Shown: positions 37,101 through 48,300 of the stretch, one piece after another
Numbering within the stretch: the first letter of the stretch is position 1
Layout of the letters: the number at the start of each line of letters is the position of its first letter
Made by a program: the position numbers and the translations under genes
The notes under the pieces: generated by a model
Told to the model about the DNA's origin: nothing
Database searches by the model: none
What the model saw: only the letters and a program-made list of their open reading frames with translations
NCBI GenBank assembly: GCA_963931865.1
Contig: OZ007518.1
Coordinates: 8,856,361-8,920,360 of the forward strand
Length of the DNA: 64,000 nucleotides
Direction of reading: 5' to 3'
From: Axinella damicornis
Lineage: Eukaryota > Porifera > Demospongiae > Axinellida > Axinellidae

Positions 37101-40100
37101 TTACTTAACTAGTAATGATTACATTTTTCCTACTGTAGTAATTGAATAATAATTAATCCTAAATTTTGAATAGTAATTTATCAAGTAATCTGATTTGAAG
37201 GTTTTGCTTGAAATTAATCTCAAATGTAATGATTACAAAATCATTCTTTCCAAAATGTAATGATTACAATAAGAAATAATTGACAACACCACTGGTATGG
37301 ACACTGCTTCTGTCGGAGAAGATGTCATGTGGGTCCTGTGAGAATCTCCTCTGTTCCAGCTCGGTTCTGGACCTTCAATACTTCACACCAGGCTAGCAGC
37401 AGGACCAGACCTTGAGGGATAGGATGTTTGTTATCGTTTGTTTGGAATTGTTGTTTATGTTGTTTTATTTAGTGGTATATGCTGAGTCACTTATTACTGT
37501 GTGCAGTGTATGCGGGTTTTTAATTATTAATTGTTGTCTAGTAATTCATTATGTTGTGTATTGTTGGCATTTGCAGACACTTAATTGCATTATTGCTTAC
37601 AGCGTTACGTTAGTTCATAAGTGAAGTGTATGAATATTCACTCAGTGTTTCAATGATTGTCCGATTGAGTACTAATTACCTGCATGAATTTGTGTATGGT
37701 TATAAAAGTTTTCCTGACAGCCCAGCTCCCTCTGTTGTTGAACTATGCATCACATATAAGGTTTTGGATTGGGTATGTCACATGAATGTGTGGACTTCAT
37801 ACACACATTAGCAAGCTATATAGCTAGCTACCTGGCAGATTGGAGTAAATAATTATTCTTCTATGAATTCTGTCCCCTGGACACCATTCAATAGTAGAGG
37901 TGGAGGCAGGGAGGTGGGATGGGAAAGAGTGGGATTAGTCGAGGCATAATCCCCCCCCCCCCCCCCCCCCCCCCCCCATATACACTCATGGCAAACATGT
38001 AGCAAGGACACTATACTCCCATGTGAAGTTAGTTGCATTCATACCCACTGGCTATATTATTTAAGTAACAACATTCCACTGCAGCAAAACTTACAACCCA
38101 CAATGATTGTATGAAGCACATCTCAGCAGCATTCTTCTTTCTATTTCTGCAAACAGCTGATCCTCCCCAAGTTACCACTCATCCAAAAGGGTTAAAGGAC
38201 GCTGTTCCAGGCCAAGCTGCTACATTCAATGTTTGTGCCACTGGAACTGAGCCACTGAACTACAAGTGGCAGTGGACGCCAGCTGGAGAGGAGGAGGGAG
38301 GAGGTGAGGAGTGGCAGCTGTGTGACATGGAGAGCTCCGACGGCACTACTTTAACAATTCCCAGTGTTCAGAAGTTGAATGAAGGAAGCTACCAATGTGT
38401 TATCAGCAACTGTGCTGGTAGCCAGATTTCGACTGCAGCAAAACTTAGCATTGGTAAGAAACAAGACATAATTCCAATTGTATGAAGGATCAGGTTAACA
38501 TTCTATTTCTGCATCGGTATGAATCCAGGTAGCAATCACAATAATTGTACCAGTATAAAACATCTCAGCTGCATTCTGCTTTCTATTTCCACATACAGCT
38601 GATCCTCCCCGAGTTACCTCTCATCCTAAAGGAGTAAAGAATGCTGTTCCAGGCCAACCTGTTACATTCACTGTCCATGCCACTGGTACAGAGCTTCTGA
38701 GCTACCAGTGGTGGTGGACACTTGCTGGGTCTGGGGATGAGAGTAGGAAAGAAGAGTGGCAGCTGTGTGATGTGAAGAGGTCTGATGGTCACACACTAAC
38801 CATCTCCAGTGTTCAAAAGTCGAATGAAGGGAGCTATCACTGTGTTATCAGCAACTGTGCTGGTAGCCAGAATTCTGAACCCGCTGTACTTAGTGTTGGT
38901 AAGATTCCTATTTCTATAGCTCTTTACAGGTGCAAAGAATGACACGGCTGCATTTCTGCTTTCTGTTTGTAGCTGAACCTCCCAGGATCACCGATCACCC
39001 ACAAGAGTTTATGGATGTCGTTCCTGGTAAACCAGTGGACTTCACTATTGGAATCACTGGAACTGAACCGCTGAGCTACCAATGGCAGTGGAAACCAGCT
39101 GGAGAGGAGGGAGGGAGTGAGGAGTGGCAGCTGTGTGACGTGGAGGGACTTCAGACTGCTATGCTAAATATCCCCGGTGTGCAAAAGTCGAATGAAGGGA
39201 TCTATCGTTGCATTATCCGTAACTGCGCTGGTAGCCAGACTTCCAACACAGCTACTCTTACTGTTGGTAAGAAATCCATTAAATATTACTAGTTCTTTAA
39301 TAGAAACTCCATTAATAGTACTTTAATATGAATCTTCACTTAATCTTTCTGTTCCTACTATATAGCTGAGGCTCCCAGGATCACCACTCATCCACGAGAG
39401 CTAAAGGATATTGTTGCAGGCAAATCGGTTACGCTCACCATCCAAACAACGGGGACAGAACCCCTGATATACCAGTGGGAGTGGACACCTGCTGGGGTTG
39501 GAAAGGAAGAGTGGCAGCTGTGTGATGTGGAAGGACCTCAAACTGCTACGCTAAATATACCCAGTGTGCAGAAGTCGAATGTAGCGAAGTATCGCTGCAT
39601 TATCAGTAACTGCGCTGGTAGCCAGACTTCCAACACAGCTACACTTACTGTTGGTAAGAGACTTCATTACTAGAACTTTAATAGAAACTCCATTACCAGC
39701 ACAAAAAATATATTACTAGTACTTTAATACGAATCTTCACTTAATCACTATAACTCTATCACTAGTACTTTTAAATTAATCTTCACTTAATCTTTCTGTT
39801 CCTACTGTATATAGCCGAGGCTCCCAAGATCACCACTCATCCGCCAGAGCTAAAGGATATTGTTCCAGGAAAATCCATTACGCTCACCATCCAAGCAATG
39901 GGGACAGAACCCCTGATATACCGGTGGGAGTGGACACCTGCTGGGGATGGAGAGGAGGAGTGGCAGCTGTGTGATGTGGAGGGACCTCAAACTGCTACAC
40001 TAAATATCCCCAGTGTGCAGAAGTTGAATGAAGGGAAGTATCGCTGCAATATCAGTAACTGCGCTGGTAGCCAGACCTCCAACACAGCTACTCTTACTGT

Positions 40101-43100
40101 TGGTAAGAAATCCATTACTAGTACTTTGAAACTCCATTACTAGCTAGTAGCTACTTTAATAGAAACTCCATTACTAGTAGCTACTTTAATATGAATGTTC
40201 ATTTAATCTCTATGTTCCTACTGTATAGCCAAGGCTCCCAGGATCACCACTCATCCGCCAGAGCTAAAGGATATTGTTCCAGGCAAATCGGTTACGCTCA
40301 CCATCCAAGCAGTGGGGACAGAACCCCTGATATACCAGTGGGAGTGGACACCTGCTGGGGTTGGAAAGGAAGAGTGGCAGCTGTGTGACGTGGAAGGACC
40401 TCAAACTGCTACGCTAAATATCCCCAGTGTGCAGAAGTCGAATGTAGCGAAGTATCGCTGCATTATTAGTAACTGCGCTGGTAGCCAGACCTCCAACACA
40501 GCTACTCTTACTGTTGGTAAGAGACTTCATTACTAGAAAACTTTAATAGAAACTCCATTACCAGCACAAAAAATATATTACTAGTACTTTAATACGAATC
40601 TTCACTTAATCACTATAACTCTATCACTAGCTAGTACTTTTAAATTAATCTTCACTTAATCTTTCTGTACCTACTGTATATAGCCGAGGCTCCCAAGATC
40701 ACCACTCATCCGCCAGAGCTAAAGGATATTGTTCCAGGAAAATCCATTTCGCTCACCGTCCAAGCAATGGGGACAGAACCTCTGATATACCAGTGGGAGT
40801 GGACACCTGCTGGGGATGGAGAGGAGGAGTGGCAGCACTGTGATGTGGAGGGACCTCAAACTGCTACGCTAAGTATCCACAGTGTGCAGAAATTGAATGA
40901 AGGGAAGTATCGCTGCATTATCCGTAACTGCGCTGGTAGCCAGACTTCCAACACAGCTACTCTTAGTCTTGGTAAGAAATTCAACAATGTCCATTAGCTA
41001 CTTTGTATGAATCATAACTTGAACATTTTTGTTCCTACTCTATAGCCGAGGCTCCCAAGATCGCCACCCATCCACAAGAGCTAAAGGATGTTGTTCCAGG
41101 CATATCTGTTACTCTCACCATCCAAGCAACTGGGACACAACCTCTGATATACAAGTGGCAGTGGATACCTGCTGGGGATGGAAAGGAGGAGTGGCGGCAC
41201 TGTGACGTGGACAGCTCGGACAGAGCCTCACTAAAAATTCCCAGGGTACAGAAGACAAATGAAGGGATCTATCGCTGCATTATCAGCAACCGGGCTGGAA
41301 GACAGACTTCTAAATCAGCAAAACTTAGCATTGGTAAGAATCCTGACATCAATCATAGTTGTATCAGCTGCATTATGCTTTCTGTATCCACATACAGCTG
41401 ATCCTCCCCGAGTTATCACTCATCCAAAAGGAGTAAAGGATGCTGTTCCAGGCCAACCTGCTGCATTAACTGTCCATGCCACTGGTACAGAGCCTCTGAG
41501 CTACCAGTGGCGGTGGACACTTGTTGGGTCTGGGGATGAGAGTGAGAAAGAAGAGTGGCAGCTGTGTGATGTGAAGAGGTCTGATGGTCATACACTAACC
41601 ATCTCCAGTGTTCAAAAGTCGAATGAAGGGAGCTATCACTGTGTTATCAGTAACTGTGCTGGTAGCCAGAATTCTGAACCCGCTGTACTTAGTGTTGGTA
41701 AGAATCCAATTTCTATAATTTAATTGTGCACATGTAAATAATCACAGCTGCATTCTGTTTTCTCTGTGTAGCTGAACCTCCCAGCAACTCCATTGGAAGC
41801 CAGACTTCTGAATCCCCAACGTTTAGCATTGGTAAGAATCCAACATCAATTACATTTGTAACAAGCATGGTGGACTGTTGCATTCCTGCTTACGTACAGC
41901 TGATCCACCCAGAATCACCACTCAACCGGAAGGGTTAAAGAATATTGTTGCAGGAAAGCCTGCAAGTTTTACAGTCCTTGTTACTGGATCTGAGCCCCTG
42001 AGCTACCAGTGGCAGCATAAGCCAAGAGGTGGGAGTGAGAGGTGGCAGGACTGTGATGTAAAGAGGTTTCCAGGAGCAGACAGCTCCACACTAACCATCC
42101 CTAGTGTTCGAAAGTCGAATGAAGGGAGCTACCACTGCACTGTCAGCAACTGTGCTGGCAGTGAGACCTCAGACTCAGCAACACTCACTCTGGGTGAGTT
42201 AATGTCCTTGTCTCTACATGTGTATGCTAATGAACACTGTAAAGATTTCTGAATCGCTGTCAAGCAGACCTACATCCCATGCAAGAGCATGCATAATATA
42301 AGCCTTGTTTATTGACTGGAAGCAAACAAGGTTATACCATCCCAACTTATTCATATTTGTGTACTGAGACAGACTGTTGTCATTTGAAGAGTAGTTGAGG
42401 ATAAGCACTGCAACAATGACAGCGTTGTTGTACAGTCATGCAACTGTTGACATGAAATTGTTACAAAATGGGGTTGTTGTGCAGTTCAATGGGAAACAGT
42501 TATAGCTACATGGTATACAGCTAGACATCAAGAAGACAAGGCAGTGGAATGACCCAGACATCTATTCCTGCCCCTATACAGCTGCTGAGTTGGTTGACCT
42601 TGTGAATGAACTTCAGGAGGTCAACAATTGGATACCCTTTGGCCTCAACCTGGGCATTGATATTTCAAAATTGCAGGCCATTGAGAAGGTGTATCCTACC
42701 ATTGAGGAGCGTCGCACACAGTTGCTCATTGAGTGGAAGAATCAAGTGGTTCCCACGTGGTCTGCTGTGGTCAAGGCATTGATGGAGATAGGGAAAAGAC
42801 GTCTGGCTTATGAAATTGCACAAAAACATGGTAGGTACCCACTAATGGAAATTATCCCAGCTGTGTGAGCATACTTCTTTGGGTCATATATAGGAGTCCC
42901 TGTACCCGAGCGGTCAGATGATGAAGATTTGCAGCAGCAGCTATTGAACCTTTCTCAACAAGGAGAGGTAAGAATGTATTTTAAAAGGAGCAGTGTTGTG
43001 TGCAAGTATATTGATGACCATTGCACATCATCTTCAGACTAGTGCCACCAGATCCGAGCTGCTTGCAGAAGTTCAGAAACACAGGGTGGATATCAGAAAA

Positions 43101-45450
43101 GTTGATGTTGAAATAGCAGATACAAAGAAGCGGTTGAGAGACTCTCAAACCTCTAAAGCACGCATTGATGAGAACATCAACCAGATTCTCTGCAGCATCT
43201 CCAAACTCCGTGAAAAGGTGCAGAGCATTGCCCATGAGAGAAACATCACCAAAGAGAAGCAAGAGTCCAAGCAACGAGAGTGTCAGTTGCTGTCTGAAAT
43301 GCGAGATTTAGCCACTGAAAGTATGCGAGACAAAAAAAAGGAACACCGTCGTTTTTGGAAGAAGGACAGAGAGAAAGACCAACAACTACAAGAGAAAGAA
43401 GATGCTTACAGAATGTTGACGGAAGAGAAAATCGCGAAGAAAAGGAAAAAGATTGATAAATTGGAAGAGGAGCTACAGCAGAAAGATTCTGAACTTCAGT
43501 CTGCCCAGCGTGAAGCCAGATCACTAGATGAGAAGCTATTACAAGCCCGAGCAGAGCTGGAGAAGAAACATGAAGAAACACAACAATTACGGAAACAGAA
43601 TGAAGAACTGGCCTGTTCTTACAATATTGAAAAGGAGCAAGTCAGCAAGCTTGTCCAGATCACAGTTGCTCTTACTGCTGACAAAAAGAAAATAGAGGTA
43701 CATACATAATATGCATCAGTATTTCCAAGTACATTAGCAATTCAAGTATAATTTGTCAGCGTCATGACTGTATTGTGCATATTTTATATCCCTGTAGCAA
43801 CAACTGATTGGTATGATAGATGAGTCAGAGCGTACATCACAACAAATTGAGGCCTGTAATTCAAGTATCACCTCTCTCAGTGAAAAGGTGGAAGCTCGTG
43901 CATGTTCCCTCAAGGAGAAGGAAGCTACTGCAGCACAACTGAAGAGTGAGCTCCAATCATCGCACCAGCAGGTTTCCAGTACTGCAGAACAGCTGTTGGA
44001 GTTACTCAAACTGCAACCCCAGATTGCTGGACTAGAACACAAGTTGCAGGAAGCAGATTGCAAGAAGCAACAAGCTGTGTTGGAGAAGAGAGCTGTAGTT
44101 CAAGAGCTGGAGGCCAGGCAAAAGCTTGAAGTACAACTTTGTGCACAACTTGGTGAGCTGTGCATGTGGTGGAGTAAGACTAGCACTTCATCTGCTCGTC
44201 ATGTACTTTAACCCTTTCCCCGATGTAGCCGGATATATCCGGCATGAGACTTTCATCAGTGATGTCAGACTTCCGGCAATGTCCTTGGGAGATAGGCTCT
44301 GCGCCAGCAGAGAGGGCGGGGCAGGGGGAGGTGGGTGGGTTTCAGCACTGAGCCTAGGTAGCATGGCCGCTTTTGGGCTTAGCCTTGAAAAGCCCTTGGT
44401 TGGAGCTGGGTGGGCCATTTCTCTCCTTCTTTGCACAAATGGGCCGAGAAAACAGTCCTCTCGCCTAGTAGGGCCCCCATTTCTGACAGTGAAGCGTTTT
44501 TCTCGGTCTAGACGAGCGATGGTCGGCAGAGAGCCGTGACTATTGGATGCCCCTTGATGTGTGGGTGTGGTTACAGTCACGAATGTGTAGAGGATTGCTG
44601 CATGGTCATGTGTGTGGAGTTTGGGGGCTGAAAAGCAGAGACAACGGGAAATATGGTAGGTTTAGTGCATCTATTAGCTAAGAGAGACCTCCGGAGAAAA
44701 ACAATTTATCGGTTAATGGGTTAAGCATCGATCACACTCATATGGCTACTGCTGGAAGGGCTGTGCAAGTGTGAGATGGTCATGCAATGATGACCATGCA
44801 CTTTACGTAGTGGTTGGTTAAGAGCTCCATTAGTAACCTGCTTGGTACTAGTGGTCATCACTGACAGCCTCCCACTAGCACAACTGTTTGAAACTTGACT
44901 GAGGTGAAGCAGCTGCAGCATGCAACCCTCTTAACACCACTCTCTAGTTTGGCCAAGCTCCTAGTCAATGCCTTTGCATCCACCTGACTGACAGGGACTA
45001 AGGCACTGTTCAATCCCCACAAGCTTGCAAGCCTGCACAAGGCACAGACCTCACTGAGAACATGCAGCCTTGGCAGTTTGGAATACACTACTACCATCCT
45101 GGCTCCGGGGATGTGGCAGGCAACAATGCCCCTAGCTGATGAGTATAAAAGACCTTGCAGTTGCCACTTTACACCCATGGCCACAGCAAAGATCAAAACT
45201 AGTGCATGCAGGCTTCAGGAGCAGTGTGGAGCTACTGAACCACTAGGTCATCACATCCCCTGTGTTGTTGTACATCTTGCATGGAGAAAATAAACACTTA
45301 TACTGGAAAAAGATATTCACTCCCTCTTAACTGTAGCTTTAATTGCACTCAGCACCAAACGATGGCAACTTACAACATTTGCATGTCTTCACACTTACAG
45401 ATTTAACTACCGGGGTCAAGACTCAGGTTAGTCAATCTCCAAGCTCATGA
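33556..45450 (+). CDS. Ig-repeat / death-domain / coiled-coil protein, copy 2 (gene model)
   Basis: Join: 33556-34120; Ig exons 38157-38453, 38599-38898, 38973-39266, 39366-39653, 39815-40102, 40229-40516, 40684-40971, 41046-41333, 41398-41697; mini-exon 41772-41831; Ig 41900-42193; death domain 42582-42830; coiled coil 42894-42967, 43038-43697, 43798-44152; terminal 45401-45450. All phases match and the product is about 1645 residues, no stop before the end. Compared with copy 1 it has fewer Ig exons, no second Ig array, a strongly diverged death domain and coiled coil, and a 2.9-kb hAT transposon in intron 1. Role inferred as for copy 1; the function is unknown. Confidence 0.72.
34351..37294 (+). 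mobile_element. hAT-family DNA transposon, complete-looking, in intron 1 of copy 2
   Basis: Flanked by perfect 8-bp direct repeats GTATGGAC (34343-34350 and 37295-37302), as expected of hAT. Ends are cagtgttgtgg and, inverted, cagtggtgttg, short TIRs starting CAGTG typical of the superfamily. Subterminal regions are full of gtaatta/ttacaat motifs on both sides, likely transposase binding sites. Unit 1 has the empty site (actagtgtatgcacactgct near 8450), so insertion followed the duplication. It carries an apparently intact transposase gene. Confidence 0.93.
34837..37001 (+). CDS. hAT transposase (BED zinc finger), apparently intact
   Basis: Two exons, 34837-35124 and 35268-37001, joined in phase 0, give 673 residues. 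N-terminal BED-type zinc finger: KCTKCDRTIQGKYGV then NFVTHLK followed by RKHPEDY across the intron, so the His partner comes from exon 2. Catalytic-core marks: LTLDIWSS (first Asp), VVTDNASNM (second Asp), CFAHTLQL, and the hAT NETRWNS motif; an acidic EPFEEATDIL follows. C-terminal dimerisation region: LDYWARKSLEFPILSQVARK and SARIERVFSIAG. A KKKKKRSK stretch could be a nuclear signal. No stop or frameshift was seen, so the element may be autonomous. Confidence 0.93.
38157..42193 (+). CDS. Ig-domain exon array, copy 2 (10 exons plus a remnant)
   Basis: All exons are phase 1-1 and multiples of three (288-300 bp for full domains). Exons 4-7 belong to the CDVEGPQTA sub-family of copy 1 exons 4-7, with similar repeated introns. 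Exon 8 (41046-41333) matches copy 1 exon 8 closely. Exon 9 (41398-41697) resembles exon 2 rather than copy 1 exon 9, so the arrays diverge from there. Strand-B cysteine is absent throughout (TFNV, TLTI). The second exon keeps an extra SGDES insertion that copy 1 lacks. Confidence 0.84.
41772..41831 (+). CDS. Mini-exon: Ig exon with internal deletion, copy 2
   Basis: 60 bp between a normal acceptor (ctctgtgtag) and a normal donor (agcattg|gtaaga). It encodes the first residues of an Ig exon (AEPPS) fused to the last (GSQTSESPTFSI). About 230 bp of the exon body is gone, but length, phase and splice sites remain in frame. It may be spliced as a 20-residue linker or skipped without effect on frame. 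Confidence 0.6.
42582..42830 (+). CDS. Death domain exon, copy 2
   Basis: 83 codons, phase 1-1, with ELVDLVNELQEVNNW, FGLNLGIDISKL, RRTQLLIEWKNQVVPTWSA and ALMEIGKRRLAYEIAQKHG. It has the same death-domain framework as copy 1. The VPTWSAVVKAL core is nearly invariant, but helices 1-3 differ widely. About half of residues are identical to 15025-15279. Acceptor is ccctatacag. Confidence 0.87.
42894..44152 (+). CDS. Coiled-coil exons, copy 2
   Basis: Exons 42894-42967, 43038-43697 and 43798-44152, with the same phases as copy 1. Heptad-rich and highly charged (DKLEEELQQKDSELQSAQRE, KKKEHRRFWKKDREKDQQLQ), the middle exon is 27 codons longer than in copy 1. Shared sub-motifs (EELxQKDxxL, REKxEL-like, AxLTxDxxxxE) show common descent, but sequence identity is low. 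It ends in phase 1 and can join the short terminal exon at 45401. Confidence 0.83.
44208..44724. mobile_element. TTAA-flanked piggyBac-like MITE, unit 2
   Basis: TTAA at both ends (44208-44211 and 44721-44724) with imperfect inverted termini: CCCTTTCCCCGAT on the left, and CCCATTAACCGAT read inward from the right. The core is about 509 bp with an internal cggatatatccgg palindrome and no coding capacity. TTAA target choice and CCC-starting ends are features of piggyBac elements. No counterpart was seen in unit 1. Confidence 0.55.
44725..45400. other. Unassigned intron sequence, copy 2
   Basis: No Ig exon is found here, although copy 1 has five after its coiled coil. No splice-bounded conserved frame and no recognised repeat were seen. 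AATAAA at about 45288 follows gcatggagaa and could be an alternative end of a transcript read through from the coiled coil. Confidence 0.4.
45401..45450 (+). CDS. Terminal exon of copy 2
   Basis: Acceptor cacacttacag at 45400, then DLTTGVKTQVSQSPSS and TGA at 45448-45450. Related to the tail of copy 1 (SVTTRVKTVESEVI) through the shared nucleotide stretch taactacc-ggggtcaagact, so it is the best candidate for the 3' end. The 1.25-kb intron before it contains the TTAA-flanked element. Moderate confidence only. Confidence 0.5.
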
Positions 45451-46900
45451 TTACAAGAGCAGTAGGACCATAGAGTTAATGATCAATGCTAGGACCATCA
45501 AGTGTATACAAGTACATATAATTATGTAGCTATATGTAATAGCATGATATTTGCCTCGTGAAATTACAAACCTTACTCGTGCAATTAATTCCCAAATTGC
45601 ACTAGCTCCAAATCATGCTATCACATAATTATTAATCATATAGAAACTGAGTTATCACACCGCAAAAAAAGATTCTTTGATACAGCAATAACTGTACACA
45701 GAAAGTATATGCAAGGACACGGCTGTGTAGTAGTGGATTGCACGCTTCAATCAATTGTCCCAGCACTAGCCTCAGACAGTGGTATATATCTACTGTGATG
45801 CCAAGCTGTTTTTGCCACCGTCACAAGCCGCCGTACATGCCCAGTTGTTGTTTCGCACACGGTCTCATCAAGAAACTCAGCAATAGCGGGACAGAAAAAT
45901 TCACTTGGCCAGTAGCTACCCTCCGCCATGATGCTTAGTCACCGTTATGTGCTCCATAGTTGGGTTTTTTTACGTTTCTGTTCGAACCTAGAAACCATGT
46001 AGAAACCGCTGCGGCATTAACCAATCTGAGTTCGTGATTACACTTTTTGCACTCGTACCAGTGCAAAAAAGTGTAATCAGCAGCTGGTTGGCTGAAAGCA
46101 GTGCAGATTACACAAATAATTGCACTCGCGGTATAGGTGTTTTATACAGAAACTAGTTATCACTATAATCATGATTATAGATTATAGTGATGGATCCAGG
46201 TAATGAAGTAGTTATATATATCGGTCCGGAATGAATGCTTAGGGCCAGGTAGCCTTGATCCAGCCCAGGTTTTGGTATGAAAAACTGAGTGTAGAGGCCT
46301 GAGAACGAGGCTATAGCTAGGGCCCTGCAGTGCTGAATGTGCATGCATTACCTAAAGTACATACTTCCTGCCGGACCAATATCCACTTCCTAGTTAATCC
46401 CATGGATTTCATAGCCTCGTTCCCAGGCCTTCTCACCCCAGCGTTTGTCGCTTGCGACAAACGCTGGGGTGAGAAGGCCTGGGAATGAGGCTAGGGATTC
46501 CGATTTGCTGCCAGTTTCATACATCAGGGTTTATGCACTCAAGGGGTAGCACATGTAGCTACCCCTTGAGTGCATACATGGATGGGACAACCCTCAATTG
46601 AAACTATACCCAGCTTATTTCCTCAGCCCGTTAGTAAGTAATAGCTACCTCGATTAGCTTGGGACATTGTGAAGCCGGACACACTTCTAATCTGTATCCA
46701 GAACTTGGACATGGACACTAGTGACATACCACTGACTTCGTAGGAAGCACTGGGGGCACAACTAATAGCTATGTATCATTAATTCTTTCACATAACATAT
46801 TCGGGGGGGGGGGGGGGGGGGGGGGGTGTATACTGCTTCAAACTGCACTGACCTATAGCAGGGGTACATATTCAGAGCCTTATCAACAGTTAGGGGCTGC
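45451..46900. other. Copy-2-specific intergenic stretch with several palindromes
   Basis: No gene recognised. Structures: inverted repeat 46036-46078 (gattacactttttgcact); perfect palindrome 46412-46493 of the TAGCCTCGTTC family (arms about 40 bp); inverted repeat 46532-46574 (tatgcactcaaggggtagc); poly-G of 24 at 46803-46826. Little of this is present in unit 1. Confidence 0.6.
46412..46493. mobile_element. Perfect 82-bp palindrome, TAGCCTCGTTC-family MITE
   Basis: tagcctcgttcccaggcctt continues to the centre gtcgcttgcgac and returns as its reverse complement, with one mismatch at gggaatgaggcta. It can extrude as a cruciform. Confidence 0.85.
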
Positions 46901-46913
46901 AGCTCATCTGCAT

Positions 46914-47015
46914 TAGCCTCATTCCTAGGCCTCCGCCCAGATTTTATCTCACAGCTGTGGATTTCTACTCCACGGCTGCAAGAAAAATCTAAGCGGAGGT
47001 GTGGGAACGAGGCTA
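46914..47015. mobile_element. Short TAGCCTCGTTC-family MITE
   Basis: tagcctcattcctaggcctc faces gtgggaacgaggcta with an inner pair (cagctgtgg / ccacggctg), about 100 bp. Non-coding. Another half-element (tctcgttctcaggcctagct) follows at about 47133. Confidence 0.6.
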
Positions 47016-47509
47016 CATCAGCATGGGGTAGAGCTGCTTTCTTGACAAGCCGATACCGGATTCTGCATTTCTCAGTCACCATACAGACAGTCACATGACC
47101 ATGTTGAACTTCCGAGCTGAACGTTCGTGCTGGTCTCGTTCTCAGGCCTAGCTACCCCATTTTCTGTCAGTCTTCCGTTTGCGTCCCTAAGCCTAGCCAT
47201 CGCCCTACTTCCTACCCGACCAATAACTACTTCGAATATAGACACCACTTGCCAAAAGGTGTGCATACACTCCCTGGCATAGAGTCGTCACCAGATAAGT
47301 TGGAATTTTCCTGGTTACTGCTCGAGGAGCCTTGCGAATTGCGCTACCGGTATAATACACCTGCACTCATATCTGCAACCACTGCAGTCCATTCCAAGCC
47401 AGGAAAATGTTCGTGAAACAGTAAAGCATGGACGATCGACGCAGAAACGCACTGACTGAGCGCTGTGTGTACTATATATACTCGCTCGATCGAACTCGGG
47501 CGTTTGCAA

Positions 47510-47744
47510 TGACGTCATAGGTATGTGAGCAACTTAATTTGATTGGTGATTGGCCCAAGGCGCAAATATTTGGCAGTGCAGGTGCCATTCGTTTTAGTTT
47601 CAAATTTCTATCTGTTTTGTTTGGGGAGCTCTAGCTGAGCAGCTCCCAGCTAGCTGTTTAGCAGTCTACTGTTAGCTTTAAGTTAGTTATAGCTTGAGAA
47701 TTGTCTGAGAGGTTCTTGCTAGCAAAAAAATACGGTGAGTCTGA
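47510..47744 (+). promoter_or_regulatory. Candidate promoter and leader exon of kelch gene, unit 2
   Basis: A perfect CRE palindrome TGACGTCA is at 47510-47517, where unit 1 has only acacgtca. The inverted CCAAT pair (gattggtgattggc) follows, then the conserved block and donor aaatacg|gtgagt at 47744/47745. A tatatata stretch lies just upstream (about 47471-47482). The unit 1 NRF-1 palindrome is missing. I infer an altered promoter for the second kelch copy. Confidence 0.45.
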
Positions 47745-47905
47745 AACTGTTCTTCAATTTCCAGCTAGTTGAATAGCTCCATGTGCACAGCTGCCTTTTT
47801 TTTCCTGCTTTCAATGCCTCACCTATGTGAGTTTGCCTACAGCCATTGTTTGAGGAAGTGGTGAAGATTCATCACACAATTACCCAAATGCTAGCAAACC
47901 CATAA

Positions 47906-48300
47906 GGCCAAGCAAACTTGATTCCTTGTTTAGCGTCCCCGCCCGCATGTTTTTAGAGGGGCCGCCCCTAATTTTTCATTATTCATTACAAGGATACCGG
48001 ATGTTGAAGGCAGCTATTTTTTTTGGCCGCGCGTAGGTCTGTAGGTGCTAGTTGTGCAAAGTTGGCTCTTCTTGCAGTGATTTGTAGAGCAACATGGCTT
48101 TTGTATGCGTTTCTGTAGTAGCTTGCAATCGTTGCCTGGTCCGTCGTGAGTGTTGAAAACTTCGCAAACAAGTTCAAGGTTCTTGAAAATTGAGTAGGAA
48201 ATGAGGAGGAAGTGGCAATGAATAATGAAAATGAACCGCCCGCCCGCATGCAATAGCAGGGTTTCCATGGCGCTAAACAAGCAATCAAGTTTGCTTGGCC
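47906..48300. mobile_element. PIF/Harbinger-like MITE in kelch 5' intron, unit 2 only
   Basis: Ends ggccaagcaaacttgattcc and ggaa-free counterpart caatcaagtttgcttggcc are inverted repeats of about 30 bp, also extending to gtttagcg / cgctaaac. Flanked by TAA on both sides (47903-47905, 48301-48303), a TWA-type target duplication typical of Harbinger. Unit 1 reads directly cccataagagatgaaatt near 20730. Frames inside are not coding. Confidence 0.82.

Noticed and set aside
44126..44580. Overlapping frames of 130-137 residues on both strands
   Set aside because: They start at the end of the coiled-coil exon and run into the TTAA-flanked element; no domain, no splice support.
47986..48288. Minus-strand frames of 88-100 residues
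   Set aside because: They lie entirely inside the copy-2-only Harbinger-like MITE and are absent from unit 1.
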